Shown piece after piece: positions 51,025 through 51,557 of a stretch of 51,557 nucleotides of DNA. The notes beneath the pieces are model-generated. The model did no database searches. It was not told the origin of the DNA and saw only the letters and a program-made list of their open reading frames with translations. The stretch is from Onthomonas sp964456525 (GTDB taxonomy: Bacteria; Bacillota; Clostridia; Oscillospirales; Oscillospiraceae), in contig CAYWAP010000010.1 in the NCBI GenBank assembly GCA_964456525.1, positions 1 to 51,557 of the forward strand. Reading direction: 5' to 3'. The translations under genes and the position numbers were made by a program. The first letter of the stretch is position 1, and each line of letters begins with the position of its first letter.

Positions 51025-51051
51025 TGGTGCGCAAGGCGGGAGTCGAACCCG
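51025..51051 (-). tRNA. tRNA 3' fragment, likely displaced attachment-site remnant
   Basis: The minus strand reads CGGG-TTCGACT-CCCGC (T arm), then acceptor CTTGCGC, discriminator A and CCA. The 5' acceptor (GCGCAAG), D arm and anticodon arm are missing to the right, and the first T-stem pair is broken (C-C). So only about 27 nt of tRNA remain. This is how a tRNA 3' end looks at the far end of an element that integrated into the gene. Confidence 0.75.
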
Positions 51052-51093
51052 GCGCTACTCTTTAAAAACTGTTGAAATATCAACGTTTTTTGG

Positions 51094-51128
51094 TGTCACA
51101 CTCTTATCATGTGATATTTTGTGTGACA
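51094..51128. repeat. Inverted repeat at the element edge
   Basis: TGTCACAC and GTGTGACA flank an inner ATCA/TGAT. It lies between the tRNA fragment and the peptidoglycan-binding gene, and could be its terminator or an integrase arm site. Confidence 0.55.
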
Positions 51129-51150
51129 AGCAACCTATTTTTTTGCCGTT

Positions 51151-51557
51151 TTACGATGCCAGCATACTCGCCCAGGTATTCTTACCGACAATGCCATCCA
51201 CACTCAGGCCATTGTCCGACTGGTAGGATTTCACCGCGCTCTGGCAGCCGCTCCCGAAGATGCCATCGAAACCATTGGGGTCGTAGCCGTAGCCATAGAG
51301 CAGGCCCTGAATGGTGCGGGTCAGGTTGCCGGACGCGCCCTTTTTGACGTTGACACAGGCCGCCTTTGTCTTACTGCCAAAGATACCGTCCACGGTCAGC
51401 CCGGCAGAAAACTGGGTATTCAACTCGGTCTGCAAAGCCTTCGTCGCGCCAGATTTGGTCTTGGAGCCCTGAATGCCGTCCACGGTCAGTCCGGCGCTGT
51501 AATTGCTGTTCAGCCACGTCTGGAACTTCTTCACATAGGTCTTCTGCGTGCTGTCCG
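51151..51557 (-). CDS. Peptidoglycan-binding-repeat protein, C-terminal part (prophage lysin-like)
   Basis: The frame stays open to the window edge, so the N-terminus is missing. The visible part has three peptidoglycan-binding type 1 repeats (SAGLTVDGIQGSKTK, SAGLTVDGIFGSKTK, DGLSVDGIVGKNTW-like at the end, with FDGIFGSGCQSAVKSYQ). Such repeats attach lysozyme or amidase domains to the wall, typical of phage lysins and spore-cortex enzymes. Its place next to a tRNA remnant favours a prophage or integrative element. Confidence 0.75.
   Translation of the reverse strand, partial: DSTQKTYVKKFQTWLNSNYSAGLTVDGIQGSKTKSGATKALQTELNTQFSAGLTVDGIFGSKTKAACVNVKKGASGNLTRTIQGLLYGYGYDPNGFDGIFGSGCQSAVKSYQSDNGLSVDGIVGKNTWASMLAS

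Overview
The window reads as the chromosome of a moderately high-GC member of the Clostridia, most likely Oscillospiraceae (Clostridium cluster IV). This is an inference from gene content: WhiA/YvcK/RapZ/MurB in one block, DapL-type lysine synthesis, a type III glutamine synthetase beside a type I enzyme, an ANTAR regulator next to glnA, DUF1540 and DUF1292 proteins, and a standalone AICAR formyltransferase paired with a PurO-like IMP cyclohydrolase. No rRNA gene or CRISPR array is seen. A run of 100 Ns at 36455-36554 is a scaffold gap.

Layout. 1-60: 3' end of a tRNA and its terminator. 202-3365 (+): a membrane spermidine-synthase-like protein, then a DivIVA-like coiled-coil protein overlapping an orphan fumarase-type beta subunit. 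3466-11634 (-): a purine operon, purE-purF-purM-purN-IMP cyclohydrolase-AICAR formyltransferase-flavin oxidase-Nudix-purD, preceded by a leader with a 23-codon ORF and an intrinsic terminator. 11981-13078 (-): a glycosyltransferase. 13276-14677 (+): ruvX, a DUF1292 gene and a PAP2 phosphatase. 14819-18280 (-): rpmG-secE-nusG-rplK-rplA, then rplJ-rplL behind an L10 leader. 18619-22414 (-): murB-rapZ-yvcK-whiA. 22746-24026 (-): a metallophosphoesterase and coaX. 24195-25158 (+): three small uncharacterised genes. 25170-27245 (-): trpS and a TagO/WecA-type transferase. 27512-28148 (-): five tRNAs (Gly, Arg, His, Gln, Lys as transcribed).

28336-29397 (-): pyrB with a fused PyrI-like zinc domain. 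29551-31096 (+): a membrane protein, a gamma-carbonic-anhydrase-like protein and a DUF1540 protein. 31167-36217 (-): a polyamine ABC transporter potA-potB-potC with two tandem potD genes. 36706-37723 (-): uridine phosphorylase and a 56-residue protein. 37929-38579 (+): a secreted or anchored protein of unknown function. 38676-50734: a nitrogen-assimilation block with gltB-gltD, dapL, an ANTAR antiterminator and type I glnA on the minus strand, and a divergent type III glutamine synthetase on the plus strand.

51025-51557: a 3' fragment of a tRNA with its own terminator, followed by a peptidoglycan-binding protein cut by the window edge. This looks like the distal end of an integrated element lying mostly to the right of the window.

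The most notable signals are the nitrogen block, where an ANTAR protein with a degenerate receiver sits beside leaders carrying terminator and hexaloop hairpins; the tRNA-fragment junction; the purE leader; the PyrB zinc-domain fusion; and the three-gene unknown cluster.
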